A program made the position numbers and the translations under genes. Of a stretch of DNA of 64,000 nt, positions 16,708 to 24,988 are shown one piece after another. Source of the stretch: Variovorax sp. OK212 (GTDB taxonomy: Bacteria > Pseudomonadota > Gammaproteobacteria > Burkholderiales > Burkholderiaceae_C); contig NZ_FOLP01000003.1 in assembly GCF_900112425.1 (NCBI RefSeq), forward strand, positions 124,001-188,000, given 5' to 3'. Within the stretch, counting starts at the first letter, position 1. The number at the start of each line of letters is the position of its first letter. The notes beneath the pieces are model-generated. The model searched no databases and was not told where the DNA came from. It saw only the letters and a list, made by a program, of their open reading frames with translations.

Positions 16708-18009
16708 ATGAGCGACCCCATCGACCAGGCCCTTGCCGACGCACACCGGCGCTTCACCGACGCCAACCCGGCCAGCCGCCGCCAGTTCGACGAGCAGGCG
16801 CGCTACATGCCGGGCGCCAACAGCCGCTCGGTGCTGTTCCATGCGCCGTTCCCGCTGACCATCGCCAGGGGCGAGGGCGCCGCGCTGTGGGACGCCGACG
16901 GCCACCGCTACGCCGACTTCATCGCCGAGTACACGGCCGGCGTCTACGGCCATTCGGCGCCGGAGATCCGCGACGCCGTCATCGAGGCCATGCGCAGCGG
17001 CATCAACCTCACGGGCCACAACCTGCTCGAAGGCCGGCTTGCCAAGCTCATCTGCGAGCGATTTCCGCAGATCGAGCAGCTGCGCTTCACCAACTCCGGC
17101 ACCGAGGCCAACCTGATGGCGCTCACCGCGGCGCTGCACTTCACGGGCCGCCGCAAGATCGTGGTGTTCTCGGGCGGCTACCACGGCGGCGTGCTGGGCT
17201 TCGGCGCCAGGCCGCTGCCGACGACCGTGCCGTTCGATTTCCTGGTGCTGCCGTACAACGACGCGCAGCTGGCGCGCGAGCAGATCGAAAAGCACGGCGC
17301 CGATGTTGCCGCGGTGCTGGTCGAGCCGATGCAGGGCGCGAGCGGCTGCATTCCGGGCCGGCCGGATTTCCTGCAGGCCCTGCGCGAATCGGCCACGCGC
17401 GTGGGCGCCTTGCTGGTGTTCGACGAGGTGATGACTTCGAGGCTGGCGCCGCATGGGCTCGCGAACCAGCTCGGCATCCGCGCGGACCTCACCACGCTGG
17501 GCAAGTACATCGGCGGCGGCATGTCCTTCGGCGCCTTCGGCGGGCGTGCCGACGTGATGGCGCAGTTCGACCCGCGCACCGGTTCGCTCTCACACTCCGG
17601 CACCTTCAACAACAACGTGATGACGATGGCGGCCGGCTACGCGGGCCTCACCCGGCTGTTCCCGCCCGAGGCGGCCGGTGCGCTGGCGGCGCGCGGCGAG
17701 GCCATGCGCGACCGGCTCAATGCGCTGTGCGTGAAGGAGGGCGTCGGGCTGCAGTTCACCGGGCTGGGCTCGCTGATGAACGCGCATTTCGTGAACGGCG
17801 AGGTGGTGCGCTGCGAAGACCTGGCCGGCGTCGACGGGCGGCTGCGCCAGCTGCTGTTCTTCCAACTGCTGGCGCAGGGCATCTACGCGTCGCCGCGGGG
17901 TTTCGTGGTGCTGTCGTTGCCGGTGGCCGACGCGGACATCGACCGTTTCGTCGCCGCCATCGGCGGCTTCATCGGCGAGCACAAGGCGTTGCTGCCCCGC
18001 GCCGGTTAG
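16708..18009 (+). CDS. Class III aminotransferase (glutamate-1-semialdehyde aminomutase-like)
   Basis: A 433-residue PLP enzyme of fold type I, class III. FTNSGTEANLMAL (about 130) binds the cofactor phosphate, VLVEPMQG and LLVFDEVMTSRLAPHG hold the PLP-ring aspartate, and the Schiff-base lysine is in TTLGKYIGGGMSFGAFGG. The layout resembles glutamate-1-semialdehyde aminomutase, but the isolated position next to a TetR gene argues for an amino-acid or amine catabolic transaminase rather than heme synthesis. ATG 16708 has AAAGGA about 10 bases upstream; ATGs at 16690 and 16663 are less likely. Confidence 0.85.
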   Translation: MSDPIDQALADAHRRFTDANPASRRQFDEQARYMPGANSRSVLFHAPFPLTIARGEGAALWDADGHRYADFIAEYTAGVYGHSAPEIRDAVIEAMRSGINLTGHNLLEGRLAKLICERFPQIEQLRFTNSGTEANLMALTAALHFTGRRKIVVFSGGYHGGVLGFGARPLPTTVPFDFLVLPYNDAQLAREQIEKHGADVAAVLVEPMQGASGCIPGRPDFLQALRESATRVGALLVFDEVMTSRLAPHGLANQLGIRADLTTLGKYIGGGMSFGAFGGRADVMAQFDPRTGSLSHSGTFNNNVMTMAAGYAGLTRLFPPEAAGALAARGEAMRDRLNALCVKEGVGLQFTGLGSLMNAHFVNGEVVRCEDLAGVDGRLRQLLFFQLLAQGIYASPRGFVVLSLPVADADIDRFVAAIGGFIGEHKALLPRAG

Positions 18010-18016
18010 CGCTGCG

Positions 18017-19105
18017 TCAGCGCGTGCCGGCCACGCCCAGCAACTCGTGCAGCCGCGTGCTGGTGGTCGTGTACTGCAGGTGCACGGCCTTGCCCGGGAA
18101 CACGATGGCCGTGGCGCCCCAGGCGGCCAGCGTGGCCTCGTGGAAGCCGCAGACGATGAGCTTCTTCTTGCCCGGGTAGGTGTTGATGTCGCCCACCGCG
18201 AACACGCCGCGTTCGCGCGTTTCGTACTTTTCGGTGTCCACCGGCACCTGCTTGCGCTCCAGCGCCAGGCCCCAGTCGGCGATCGGGCCGAGGCGCGGCG
18301 AGATGCCCAGGCAGGCGACGAGTGCGTCCAGCGGCAACTCGACCGTGGCCGCGTCGGGCGTGGCGATCTGCAGTTGCTTGCCGTCGAAGGCGCTGGGCTG
18401 GCCGACCTGGAAGGCCAGCTTGCCTTCGGCCACCAGCGCGCGCATGGCGGCGACGGTGGCTTCGGCGGCCTGGAAGCCGTCGCGGCGGTGCACCAGCGTG
18501 ACCCGCTTTGCGACGGCCGTGAGCGCGATGGCGGTTTCCAGGGCGATGTCGTCGCCCCCGTTGACCACCACCGCCTGTCCCGCGAAGCGGTCCAGCGATT
18601 CGGGGTGATAGAAGAGCGAGGTGCCCTCGAAGCGCGCGATGCCTTCCAGCACGATGCGCTTGGGCACGAAGGCCCCGACGCCGGCGGCGATGAACACGGT
18701 CCTGGCCAGGAAGGCCTTGCCGGCCGACGTGGTCAGCAGCAGCCGGTCGTCAGCCTGGCGCTCGAGCGTGGCGACCTGCTCGCCGAAGTGGAACTGCGGC
18801 TTGAACGGCGCCACCTGCTGCAGCAGCGACTGCGCCAGGTCGCGCCCGCTGGTCACGGGCGTACCGGGAATGTCGTAGATCGGCTTGTCGCCGTACAGCG
18901 CCACGCACTGGCCGCCCGCGGCGGGCAGTGCCTCGACGATGTGGCAGGAGATTTCGAGCAGGCCCAGCTGGAAGGCCTGGAACAGCCCCACGGGGCCGGC
19001 ACCGACGATCAGGGCGTCGGTTTCGACAGGGGCCACAGGAGCCCCAGGCGCCGTTGCGGTGCTCAGCGAATCAGCTCCCCGACCTTGTCGGTCTTGTCTT
19101 TCCAT
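18017..19105 (-). CDS. Ferredoxin/flavodoxin-NADP reductase, thioredoxin-reductase-like
   Basis: Homodimeric FNR of the thioredoxin-reductase-like type, lacking the CxxC of true thioredoxin reductases. FAD is bound by [18 protein letters not shown] near residue 33 and by [23 protein letters not shown] near the C-terminus. The NADPH-binding loop reads [17 protein letters not shown]; the usual third glycine of GGGDSA is Asp. The start is uncertain. ATG 19105 gives 362 residues but overlaps the ferredoxin gene by 43 bases; a CTG at 19066 overlapping the ferredoxin stop, or GTG 19036, would give 349 or 339. It is coupled to fdxA, its probable partner. Confidence 0.85.
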   Translation of the reverse strand: MERQDRQGRGADSLSTATAPGAPVAPVETDALIVGAGPVGLFQAFQLGLLEISCHIVEALPAAGGQCVALYGDKPIYDIPGTPVTSGRDLAQSLLQQVAPFKPQFHFGEQVATLERQADDRLLLTTSAGKAFLARTVFIAAGVGAFVPKRIVLEGIARFEGTSLFYHPESLDRFAGQAVVVNGGDDIALETAIALTAVAKRVTLVHRRDGFQAAEATVAAMRALVAEGKLAFQVGQPSAFDGKQLQIATPDAATVELPLDALVACLGISPRLGPIADWGLALERKQVPVDTEKYETRERGVFAVGDINTYPGKKKLIVCGFHEATLAAWGATAIVFPGKAVHLQYTTTSTRLHELLGVAGTR

Positions 19106-19392
19106 TCTTCGGCATCAGGCAGCGCGGGCTTGCGCTTGGTGATGCTTTTCCAGCCGTCGGCCAGGGCCAGCTCGGCATTGATCTTGATGAAGGCGATCTG
19201 GTTGGCCGGCAGGTCTTCTTCTGCGTAGATCGCGTTGACCGGGCATTCGGGAATGCACACGGCGCAATCGATGCATTCGTCCGGGTCGATCACCAGCATG
19301 TTGGGACCTTCGCGGAAGCAGTCGACGGGGCAAACGTCCACGCAGTCGGTGTATTTGCAACGGATGCAGGCTTCGGAGACGACGTGGGTCAT
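19063..19392 (-). CDS. fdxA: 7Fe ferredoxin FdxA
   Basis: A 109-residue ferredoxin with one [3Fe-4S] and one [4Fe-4S] cluster. The N-terminus has cysteines 9, 12, 17, 21 and 25 (CIRCKYTDC then VCPVDCF), followed by [17 protein letters not shown]. The length, the long C-terminal helix region and the MTHVV start are typical of proteobacterial FdxA. It lies 42 bases after cysN on the same strand and directly before the FNR gene, so electrons probably pass NADPH to FNR to FdxA, perhaps toward sulfite reduction by CysI. Confidence 0.93.
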   Translation of the reverse strand: MTHVVSEACIRCKYTDCVDVCPVDCFREGPNMLVIDPDECIDCAVCIPECPVNAIYAEEDLPANQIAFIKINAELALADGWKSITKRKPALPDAEEWKDKTDKVGELIR

Positions 19393-19434
19393 TTGTCTTT
19401 TTGCGTCAGAAGTGGTCGGGAAAAACCCTAGATT

Positions 19435-20772
19435 TTAGGCCTTTGCGGCGGAAGGTTGCACAAGTACCGCGGCAGCGGTCTTGTGCGAGGCCGTGTCGAC
19501 CAGCACCAGCGAGCCCAGCGCCCGCGACTGCGTGAACGGCAGCACCGCCAGCGGCTGCTGCAGCGCGAGCACCACGTCGCCGATGGAATTGGCTTCGAGC
19601 TGCGTGGCGGGCTCCGAATCGAGCGTGGTGATGTTCACCCGGTCGACGATGCGCGCCACCTTGGCCTTGACCCAGCGGTGGCCCTGCAGCGCCCAATAAA
19701 CGCGGCCCGCCACCAGCGGCTCGTCGTCCAGCCAGGCCACGGTGGCCGTGATCTCGCGCACCGGCTCGAAGGCGCCGGGCGCCAGCAGCCAGTCGCCGCG
19801 CGACACGTCGACCTCGCGGTCGAGCACGATGCCCGCGCTGTGGCCGGCATGCACCGCCTGCGGCTGGCGCGTGTGGTTCAGCACCTGGGCGACGGTGGCG
19901 GTCTGGTTGCTCGGCAGCACGGTCACGCGCTGGCCCGGCTCCACATGGCCCGAGGCCACGCGGCCCCAGAACACGCGGCGGCCCTGCGAGGTGTCGGCCG
20001 AGGCCGAGAACTTCTCGACCCACTGCACCGGGAAGGCGAAGGGCACGGCCTCGTCCTGCGCGGTGACCGGCAGTTCCTCGAGCAGCTCGAGCAGGCTCGG
20101 GCCTTCGTAGCCGACCCAGTCGGCGTGGCGCGTGGCCACGTTCCAGCCCTTGAGGGCCGAGATCGGCACGATGGCCGCCACCTGCACGCCGGCCGCTTCG
20201 GCAAAGGCGTTCAGCGCGGTCGAGATGCGTTCGAAGGCCAGGCCGGCATCGGCGATGGCGTCGAGCTTGTTCACCGCGAACACGACCGACTGCACGCGCA
20301 GCAGGTGGCACAGCAGCGTGTGGCGGCGGGTTTGCGGCAGCAGCTCGCGCTTGACCACGGTGCCGTCTTCCACTTCGGCGGCCCAGGCCAGCTTGGTCGC
20401 GTCGACCAGCACCACGGCGGCGTCGGCGGCCGAGGCGGCCGTGACCATGTTGCGCGTGTACTGCTCATGGCCCGGCGCGTCGCCGATGATGAACTTGCGC
20501 TTGGCGGTCGAGAAGTAGCGGTAGGCCACGTCGATCGTGATGCCCTGTTCGCGCTCGGCCGAGAGGCCGTCCGTCAGCAGGGCCAGGTCGGTCTCGCCGC
20601 CGCGCTGCACGCCGGCCAGCTGGTCCTGCAGCACGGTCTTGCTGTCGACCAGCAGGCGGCCGATGAGCGTGCTCTTGCCGTCGTCGACCGAGCCGCAGGT
20701 GATGAAGCGCAGGGCGGTGCCGGTGTCGCCGTGGACGGCGAGTTCGTCGGAGGTGGCTGTCGTCGTGCTCAT
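19435..20772 (-). CDS. cysN: Sulfate adenylyltransferase subunit 1 (GTPase) CysN
   Basis: The 445-residue regulatory GTPase of ATP sulfurylase, which drives APS formation by CysD. EF-Tu-like motifs are visible: G1 GSVDDGKST (27-35), the switch segment SAEREQGITIDVAYRYF, G3 DAPGHEQY, and G4 NKLD. Beta-barrel domains follow. It ends without an APS-kinase (CysC) domain, unlike CysNC fusions of about 630 residues. Its ATG shares one base with the cysD stop (TGATG). Confidence 0.95.
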   Translation of the reverse strand: MSTTTATSDELAVHGDTGTALRFITCGSVDDGKSTLIGRLLVDSKTVLQDQLAGVQRGGETDLALLTDGLSAEREQGITIDVAYRYFSTAKRKFIIGDAPGHEQYTRNMVTAASAADAAVVLVDATKLAWAAEVEDGTVVKRELLPQTRRHTLLCHLLRVQSVVFAVNKLDAIADAGLAFERISTALNAFAEAAGVQVAAIVPISALKGWNVATRHADWVGYEGPSLLELLEELPVTAQDEAVPFAFPVQWVEKFSASADTSQGRRVFWGRVASGHVEPGQRVTVLPSNQTATVAQVLNHTRQPQAVHAGHSAGIVLDREVDVSRGDWLLAPGAFEPVREITATVAWLDDEPLVAGRVYWALQGHRWVKAKVARIVDRVNITTLDSEPATQLEANSIGDVVLALQQPLAVLPFTQSRALGSLVLVDTASHKTAAAVLVQPSAAKA

Positions 20773-21713
20773 CAGAAATACCCGTCTTTCTTGCGCTTCT
20801 CCATCGAAGCTTCGGAGGTCATGTCGTCCATGCGCGTGGCGCCGCGCTCGCTGACGTCGACCGACAGCGTCTCCAGCACCACGTCGGCGGCATCGGCCGC
20901 CAGGCTTTCCACCGGGCAGGTGGTGGTGATGTCGCCCACGGTACGGAAGCGCACGTCGCGCACTTCCACCGTCTCGCCGTCGCGCGGCGGGGTCAGCTCG
21001 GTCACCGGCACCAGCAGGCCGCGGCGCTCCACCACTTCGCGCTTGTGCGTGTAGTAGATCGAGGGCAGGCCCACTTCCTCGCGGGCGATGTACTGCCACA
21101 CGTCGAGTTCGGTCCAGTTCGAAATCGGGAACACGCGAAAGTGCTCGCCCGGGGCCAGGCGCGTGTTGAACAGCGTCCACAGCTCGGGGCGCTGGTCCTT
21201 GGGCTGCCATTGGCCGAAGCTGTCGCGGTGCGAAAAGATGCGCTCCTTGGCGCGCGCCTTTTCCTCGTCGCGGCGGGCGCCGCCGATCAGCGCGTCGAAG
21301 CGGAACTCCTCGATGGCTTCCAGCAGCGTCACCGACTGGTGCGCGTTGCGCGACTCGCCCGGGTGGGCCAGGCGCACGGTGCCGCGCTTCATCGAGTCTT
21401 CCACGCTGCGCACGATCAGCTCGGCGCCGAGTTCCTTGGCGCGCTGGTCGCGGTAGGCCGTCACTTCAGGGAAGTTATGGCCCGTGTCGATCATCAGCAG
21501 CGGGTAGGGAATGCGGCCCGCGCCGAAGGCCTTTTCCGCGCACTTCAGCAGCACCAGCGAGTCCTTGCCACCCGAGAACAGCAGGGTGGGGCGCTCGAAG
21601 GCCGCGGCCACTTCACGCAGGATGAAGATGGTTTCTTCTTCCAGCGCGTCGAGGTGCGTGTTGGAGAGGTGCGCCGGCGGCAGCAGCAGTTCGGTTTCGG
21701 TACGGGCGTTCAT
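20772..21713 (-). CDS. cysD: Sulfate adenylyltransferase subunit 2 CysD
   Basis: The 313-residue catalytic subunit of ATP sulfurylase, making adenylyl sulfate from ATP and sulfate. The PP-loop is SGGKDS (47-52). Other family blocks are MIDTGHNFPEVTAYRD, IGGARRDEEKARAKERIFS and FPISNWTELDVWQYI. The C-terminus is MEKRKKDGYF, the standard CysD ending. It lies in the cysI-DUF934-cysH-cysD-cysN run, directly coupled to cysN. Confidence 0.95.
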   Translation of the reverse strand: MNARTETELLLPPAHLSNTHLDALEEETIFILREVAAAFERPTLLFSGGKDSLVLLKCAEKAFGAGRIPYPLLMIDTGHNFPEVTAYRDQRAKELGAELIVRSVEDSMKRGTVRLAHPGESRNAHQSVTLLEAIEEFRFDALIGGARRDEEKARAKERIFSHRDSFGQWQPKDQRPELWTLFNTRLAPGEHFRVFPISNWTELDVWQYIAREEVGLPSIYYTHKREVVERRGLLVPVTELTPPRDGETVEVRDVRFRTVGDITTTCPVESLAADAADVVLETLSVDVSERGATRMDDMTSEASMEKRKKDGYF

Positions 21714-21774
21714 CTGGTGAGGTGCTGAATGCGAAGAATCGGTCAGGGGATGGCTCTCTGTGCGCTCGGTGGGT

Positions 21775-22407
21775 TCAGTGCGAGAGATGCAGGCCGCACT
21801 CGCGGTTGTCTTCGCCTTTGGTCGGGTCCACGTAGTCGAAGTTGTTCGGCAGGCCGTGCTTCTCGCAGTATTCGTACAGGTCCTTGGACGACCAGTGCAG
21901 CAGCGGCGCGACCTTGATCAGCCCGTCGGGGTTGACGCTGACCGGGTCCATCTGCGCGCGCACCGCGGTGTCGGTGGCCCGCAGCGCGGTGAACCACACC
22001 TTGGGCGCCGTCTCGCGCAGCGCGCGGGCAAAGGGCTCCAGCTTCACTTCTTCGGTGAAGGCGGCGTGGCGCGGATCGTCGAGCGCCGGCGTCGCGCCTT
22101 CCACCGCTTCGCGATGCGCGCGCGAGCGGCGCGGCAGGTAGATGTGCAGGTCCAGGCCCAGCAGCCGGGTCACCTCGTCCGCAAAGCGGTAGGTGGCCTC
22201 GGTGTTGTAGCCGTTGTCCATCCAGACCACCGGAACGTCGGGCCTTGCGCGCGTGACCATGTGCAGGATCACGGCCTCGAAAGGGCGGAAGTTGGTCGTG
22301 ATGATCGACGGCTGGCCCAGGCCGGTGGCCCAGTCCACCAAACCCTCGGCGTTGCGGCCGAGTTCGGTGTTGATGCGTGCGAAGTCGATGTCGGTGGCGA
22401 TGCTCAT
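21775..22407 (-). CDS. cysH: Phosphoadenylyl-/adenylyl-sulfate reductase family protein CysH
   Basis: A 210-residue PAPS/APS reductase-family protein of the sulfate assimilation operon. It reduces activated sulfate to sulfite. The fold is recognised by VVWMDNGYNTEATYRFADE, KVWFTALRATDT and the C-terminal catalytic cysteine motif NRECGLH. It lacks the Cys-Cys and Cys-X2-Cys pairs that bind [4Fe-4S] in bacterial APS reductases, so by sequence it resembles the PAPS-specific, cluster-free type and is shorter than both. No APS kinase gene is adjacent. ATG 22407 follows the DUF934 gene by about 20 bases. Confidence 0.85.
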   Translation of the reverse strand: MSIATDIDFARINTELGRNAEGLVDWATGLGQPSIITTNFRPFEAVILHMVTRARPDVPVVWMDNGYNTEATYRFADEVTRLLGLDLHIYLPRRSRAHREAVEGATPALDDPRHAAFTEEVKLEPFARALRETAPKVWFTALRATDTAVRAQMDPVSVNPDGLIKVAPLLHWSSKDLYEYCEKHGLPNNFDYVDPTKGEDNRECGLHLSH

Positions 22408-22427
22408 GTCGAGGGTTCCGTGCGTGC

Positions 22428-22823
22428 TCAGCTGCCGGCCACGAAGTGCGGCGCGGTCTGCACCGCGTCGCCTTGGTAGAAGGTGGCGAAGCGGTCGAAC
22501 TGGCGCTGCGCGTCGGAGGCGTCCACGCCTTCTTTCAGCACGGCGCTGGAGAAGCCGGTGCGCTCCATCTGCACCAGCTGGTCGATCAGCACGTCGCCGG
22601 TGGCGCGGATGTCGCCCTTGAAGCCCAGGCGGCGGCGCAGCAGGAAGGCCTGGCTGTAGGCGCGGCCGTCCGTGAACTTGGGAAAGTTCAGGTCGATGCG
22701 CTCGATGTCGGCCAGGCACACCTCGATGGCGAGCGGGTCGGCGTCGTTGGCCAGTTGCAGCACCTTCGGGTCGCCGTCGTCGATGTGGTCTTCGGCCGCC
22801 AGGATGTTCAACGTCTTGTTCAT
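22428..22823 (-). CDS. DUF934 protein of the sulfite reductase operon
   Basis: A 131-residue DUF934 protein. The family is found almost only beside sulfite reductase (cysI) in proteobacteria, and a role in assembly or electron supply of the reductase is suspected but unproven. Recognisable segments are IERIDLNFPKFTDGRAYSQAFLLRRRLGF and LIDQLVQMERTGFSSAVL near the middle. The ATG overlaps the cysI stop (ATGA), so the two are translationally coupled. No metal-binding cluster or membrane segment is visible. Confidence 0.87.
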   Translation of the reverse strand: MNKTLNILAAEDHIDDGDPKVLQLANDADPLAIEVCLADIERIDLNFPKFTDGRAYSQAFLLRRRLGFKGDIRATGDVLIDQLVQMERTGFSSAVLKEGVDASDAQRQFDRFATFYQGDAVQTAPHFVAGS

Positions 22824-24598
22824 GCTGCTTCCTCCACCTTGAAACGCGCACCGTTGGCCGCGGCCTTGAACGGGTCGGCGCCCACGCGGCGCAGCGTGTC
22901 GATGAAGTTCTCGCCGTTTTCACGGGTGTCGCGGTAGGTGGTGAGCACGGCCTCGATCACGCCCGGCACTTCGGCCGCCGAGAACGAGGGGCCCACGGCC
23001 TTGCCGGCCTGCGGCGTGCCGCTGAGCGCGGAGCCGTCGGAGCCGCCGAGCGTGACCTGGTACCACTCCTTGCCGTCCTTGTCGACGCCCAGGATGCCGA
23101 TGTGGCCGCTGTGGTGGTGGCCGCACGAGTTGATGCAGCCGCTGATGTGCAGGTCGATCTCGCCCAGGTCGTCGAGCTCGTCGAGGTCTTGATAACGCTC
23201 GGTGATGGCTTCGGCGATGGGAATGGAGCGCGCATTGGCCAGCGCGCAGAAGTCGCCGCCGGGGCAGGCGATCATGTCGGTCAGCAGGTGCACGTTGGCG
23301 CTCGCGAAACCGGCGGCGCGGGCGGCGAGCCACAGCGCGTGCAGGTCTTCGGCGTGCACCCAGGGCAGCACCACGTTCTGGTCGTGCGTCACGCGGGCTT
23401 CGCCGGCGGAGAAGCGGTCGGCCAACTGGGCGAGCGTGTCGAGCTGGTCGGCCGAGGCGTCGCCGGGCGCTTGCTTCAGGCGCTTGAACGACAGCGTGAC
23501 GGCGCGCAGCGCGGGGTTCTTGTGCGGCGCCACGTTGCGGGCGAGCCAGCGGGCGAACTGCACGTCGTCGGCGGCGTGGGTGCGCAGCTCGGCGTCGGTC
23601 TTCTCGGCGCTCTGCAGCACGCGGGTGGCCAGCGTCGGCGGCACGAAGGAGGCGGCCACGCGGTCGAACTCTTCCTGCGTGATGGTGTGCGGCGCGCCGT
23701 CGTGCTCCAGGATCTGCTTGTACTCGGCGTCCACGTCGTCGATGTAGCGTTGGCCCTCGGCCTTCACCAGGATCTTGATGCGTGCCTTGTAGATGTTGTC
23801 GCGGCGGCCGTAGCGGTTGTACACACGAATCACCGCTTCGAGGTAATTCATGATGTGCTGCCAGGGCAGGAACTCGCGCAGCACGGTGCCGATGATGGGC
23901 GTGCGGCCCATGCCGCCGCCCACCTGCACGCGGAAACCGATCTCGCCGGCCTCGTTCTTCACGATGTGCAGGCCCACGTCATGCCAGCCGGTGGCGGCGC
24001 GGTCTTCGGTGGCGCCGGTGATGGCAATCTTGAACTTGCGCGGCAGGAACGCGAACTCGGGGTGCAGCGTGCTCCACTGCCGCATGATTTCCGCGTACGG
24101 GCGCGGATCGGCGATCTCGTCGATGGCGACGCCGGCGCGCTCGTCGCTCGTGATGTTGCGGATGCAGTTGCCGCTGGTCTGGATGCCGTGCATGTCGACC
24201 GAAGCCAGCAGGTCCATCACGTCGGCCGACTTCGACAGCGGAATCCAGTTGTACTGGACGTTCTGGCGCGTCGAGAAGTGGGCGTAGTGGGTGGGCAGCT
24301 TGTGGCTGCCGAGCTGGCCCTGGGTCTCGATGGCCTTCTTGTAGACCTCGGCTTCGGGCTCGTCGTACTCGCGGGCGATGCGGGCCAGCACGCGCAACTG
24401 GCGGCTGGAAAGCTCGCCGTACGGCACGGCCACGCGCAGCATGGGCGCGTAGCGCTGGACGTACCAGCCGTTTTGCAGCCGAAGCGGCCGGAACTCGTCC
24501 TCGTGGAGGCGGCCCTTTTGCCAGCGTTCGAGCTGGTCTCGGAATTGGGCGGCCCGTTGGTGAACGAACTGGCGATCGAATTCTGTGTATTGGTACAT
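22820..24598 (-). CDS. cysI: Sulfite reductase hemoprotein (nitrite/sulfite reductase family) CysI
   Basis: A 592-residue siroheme/[4Fe-4S] enzyme reducing sulfite to sulfide with six electrons. Two ferredoxin-like half-domains are present. Substrate-binding basic residues lie around HFSTRQNVQYNWI and CIRNITSDERAG in the first half. The cluster/siroheme ligands lie in CPGGDFCALANA (about 444) and SGCINSCGHHHSGHIGI (about 484). No separate CysJ flavoprotein is nearby, so ferredoxin/FNR downstream is a plausible donor. It heads the sulfate-assimilation operon; palindromes upstream suggest CysB-type control. Confidence 0.93.
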   Translation of the reverse strand: MYQYTEFDRQFVHQRAAQFRDQLERWQKGRLHEDEFRPLRLQNGWYVQRYAPMLRVAVPYGELSSRQLRVLARIAREYDEPEAEVYKKAIETQGQLGSHKLPTHYAHFSTRQNVQYNWIPLSKSADVMDLLASVDMHGIQTSGNCIRNITSDERAGVAIDEIADPRPYAEIMRQWSTLHPEFAFLPRKFKIAITGATEDRAATGWHDVGLHIVKNEAGEIGFRVQVGGGMGRTPIIGTVLREFLPWQHIMNYLEAVIRVYNRYGRRDNIYKARIKILVKAEGQRYIDDVDAEYKQILEHDGAPHTITQEEFDRVAASFVPPTLATRVLQSAEKTDAELRTHAADDVQFARWLARNVAPHKNPALRAVTLSFKRLKQAPGDASADQLDTLAQLADRFSAGEARVTHDQNVVLPWVHAEDLHALWLAARAAGFASANVHLLTDMIACPGGDFCALANARSIPIAEAITERYQDLDELDDLGEIDLHISGCINSCGHHHSGHIGILGVDKDGKEWYQVTLGGSDGSALSGTPQAGKAVGPSFSAAEVPGVIEAVLTTYRDTRENGENFIDTLRRVGADPFKAAANGARFKVEEAA

Positions 24599-24710
24599 CG
24601 TGCGTGTGTCTTGAGGAAGTGCGGTGCCGCACGTTCAACGGGGCGCCCCAGCAAGAAGCCGAGATTCTGAAAGCGCGCCTTATGGAAACAAACTATTTTT
24701 TGGTTCGCGT

Positions 24711-24781
24711 CTTATGCGGATAAGCTTATTCACCAGTATCCATGCGGGTTTCGGGACGGTTGGTTGCTTATTCCGGATAAG
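24711..24781 (-). promoter_or_regulatory. Paired CTTAT-N-ATAAG palindromes upstream of cysI (candidate CysB sites)
   Basis: Two related palindromes, CTTATGCGGATAAG (24711-24724) and CTTATTCCGGATAAG (24767-24781), lie 43 bases apart in the AT-rich region before cysI; extra CTTAT half-sites are at 24679 and 24725. ATAAGCTTAT (24720-24729) is itself a perfect palindrome. The TTAT/ATAA symmetry and the position suit a CysB-like LysR activator. Which regulator binds is inference. Confidence 0.5.
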
Positions 24782-24861
24782 GCGAGCGAGCCGCGAACGG
24801 GTTGTCGGACCCGGGAATTCTAGGAAGTGAAGAAAGTCCGGGCTGGCGTGCGGAAGTTGCC

Positions 24862-24888
24862 TAAAGTTTTCATTGGCGCTGCCGATAT
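24862..24888 (+). promoter_or_regulatory. Sigma-28 (FliA) promoter for the chemoreceptor gene
   Basis: TAAA (24862-24865), exactly 15 bases, then GCCGATAT (24881-24888) matches the flagellar sigma-28 consensus TAAA-N15-GCCGATAA except at the last base. It lies about 100 bases before the chemoreceptor start, on the same strand. Confidence 0.85.
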
Positions 24889-24988
24889 CCAGCCTAGGAG
24901 AGCGGCCGACCGGTCGCTTTTTTTTCAGATTCGACGCTGCTGACCGTGCGCGGGCGGCAGTTCCTTCACATCCCCTGGAGTCCCGACC

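Noticed and set aside
23102..24670. 520-residue plus-strand open frame opposite cysI
   Set aside because: Antisense shadow of a well-supported gene; His/Val/Gly-rich and without recognisable features.
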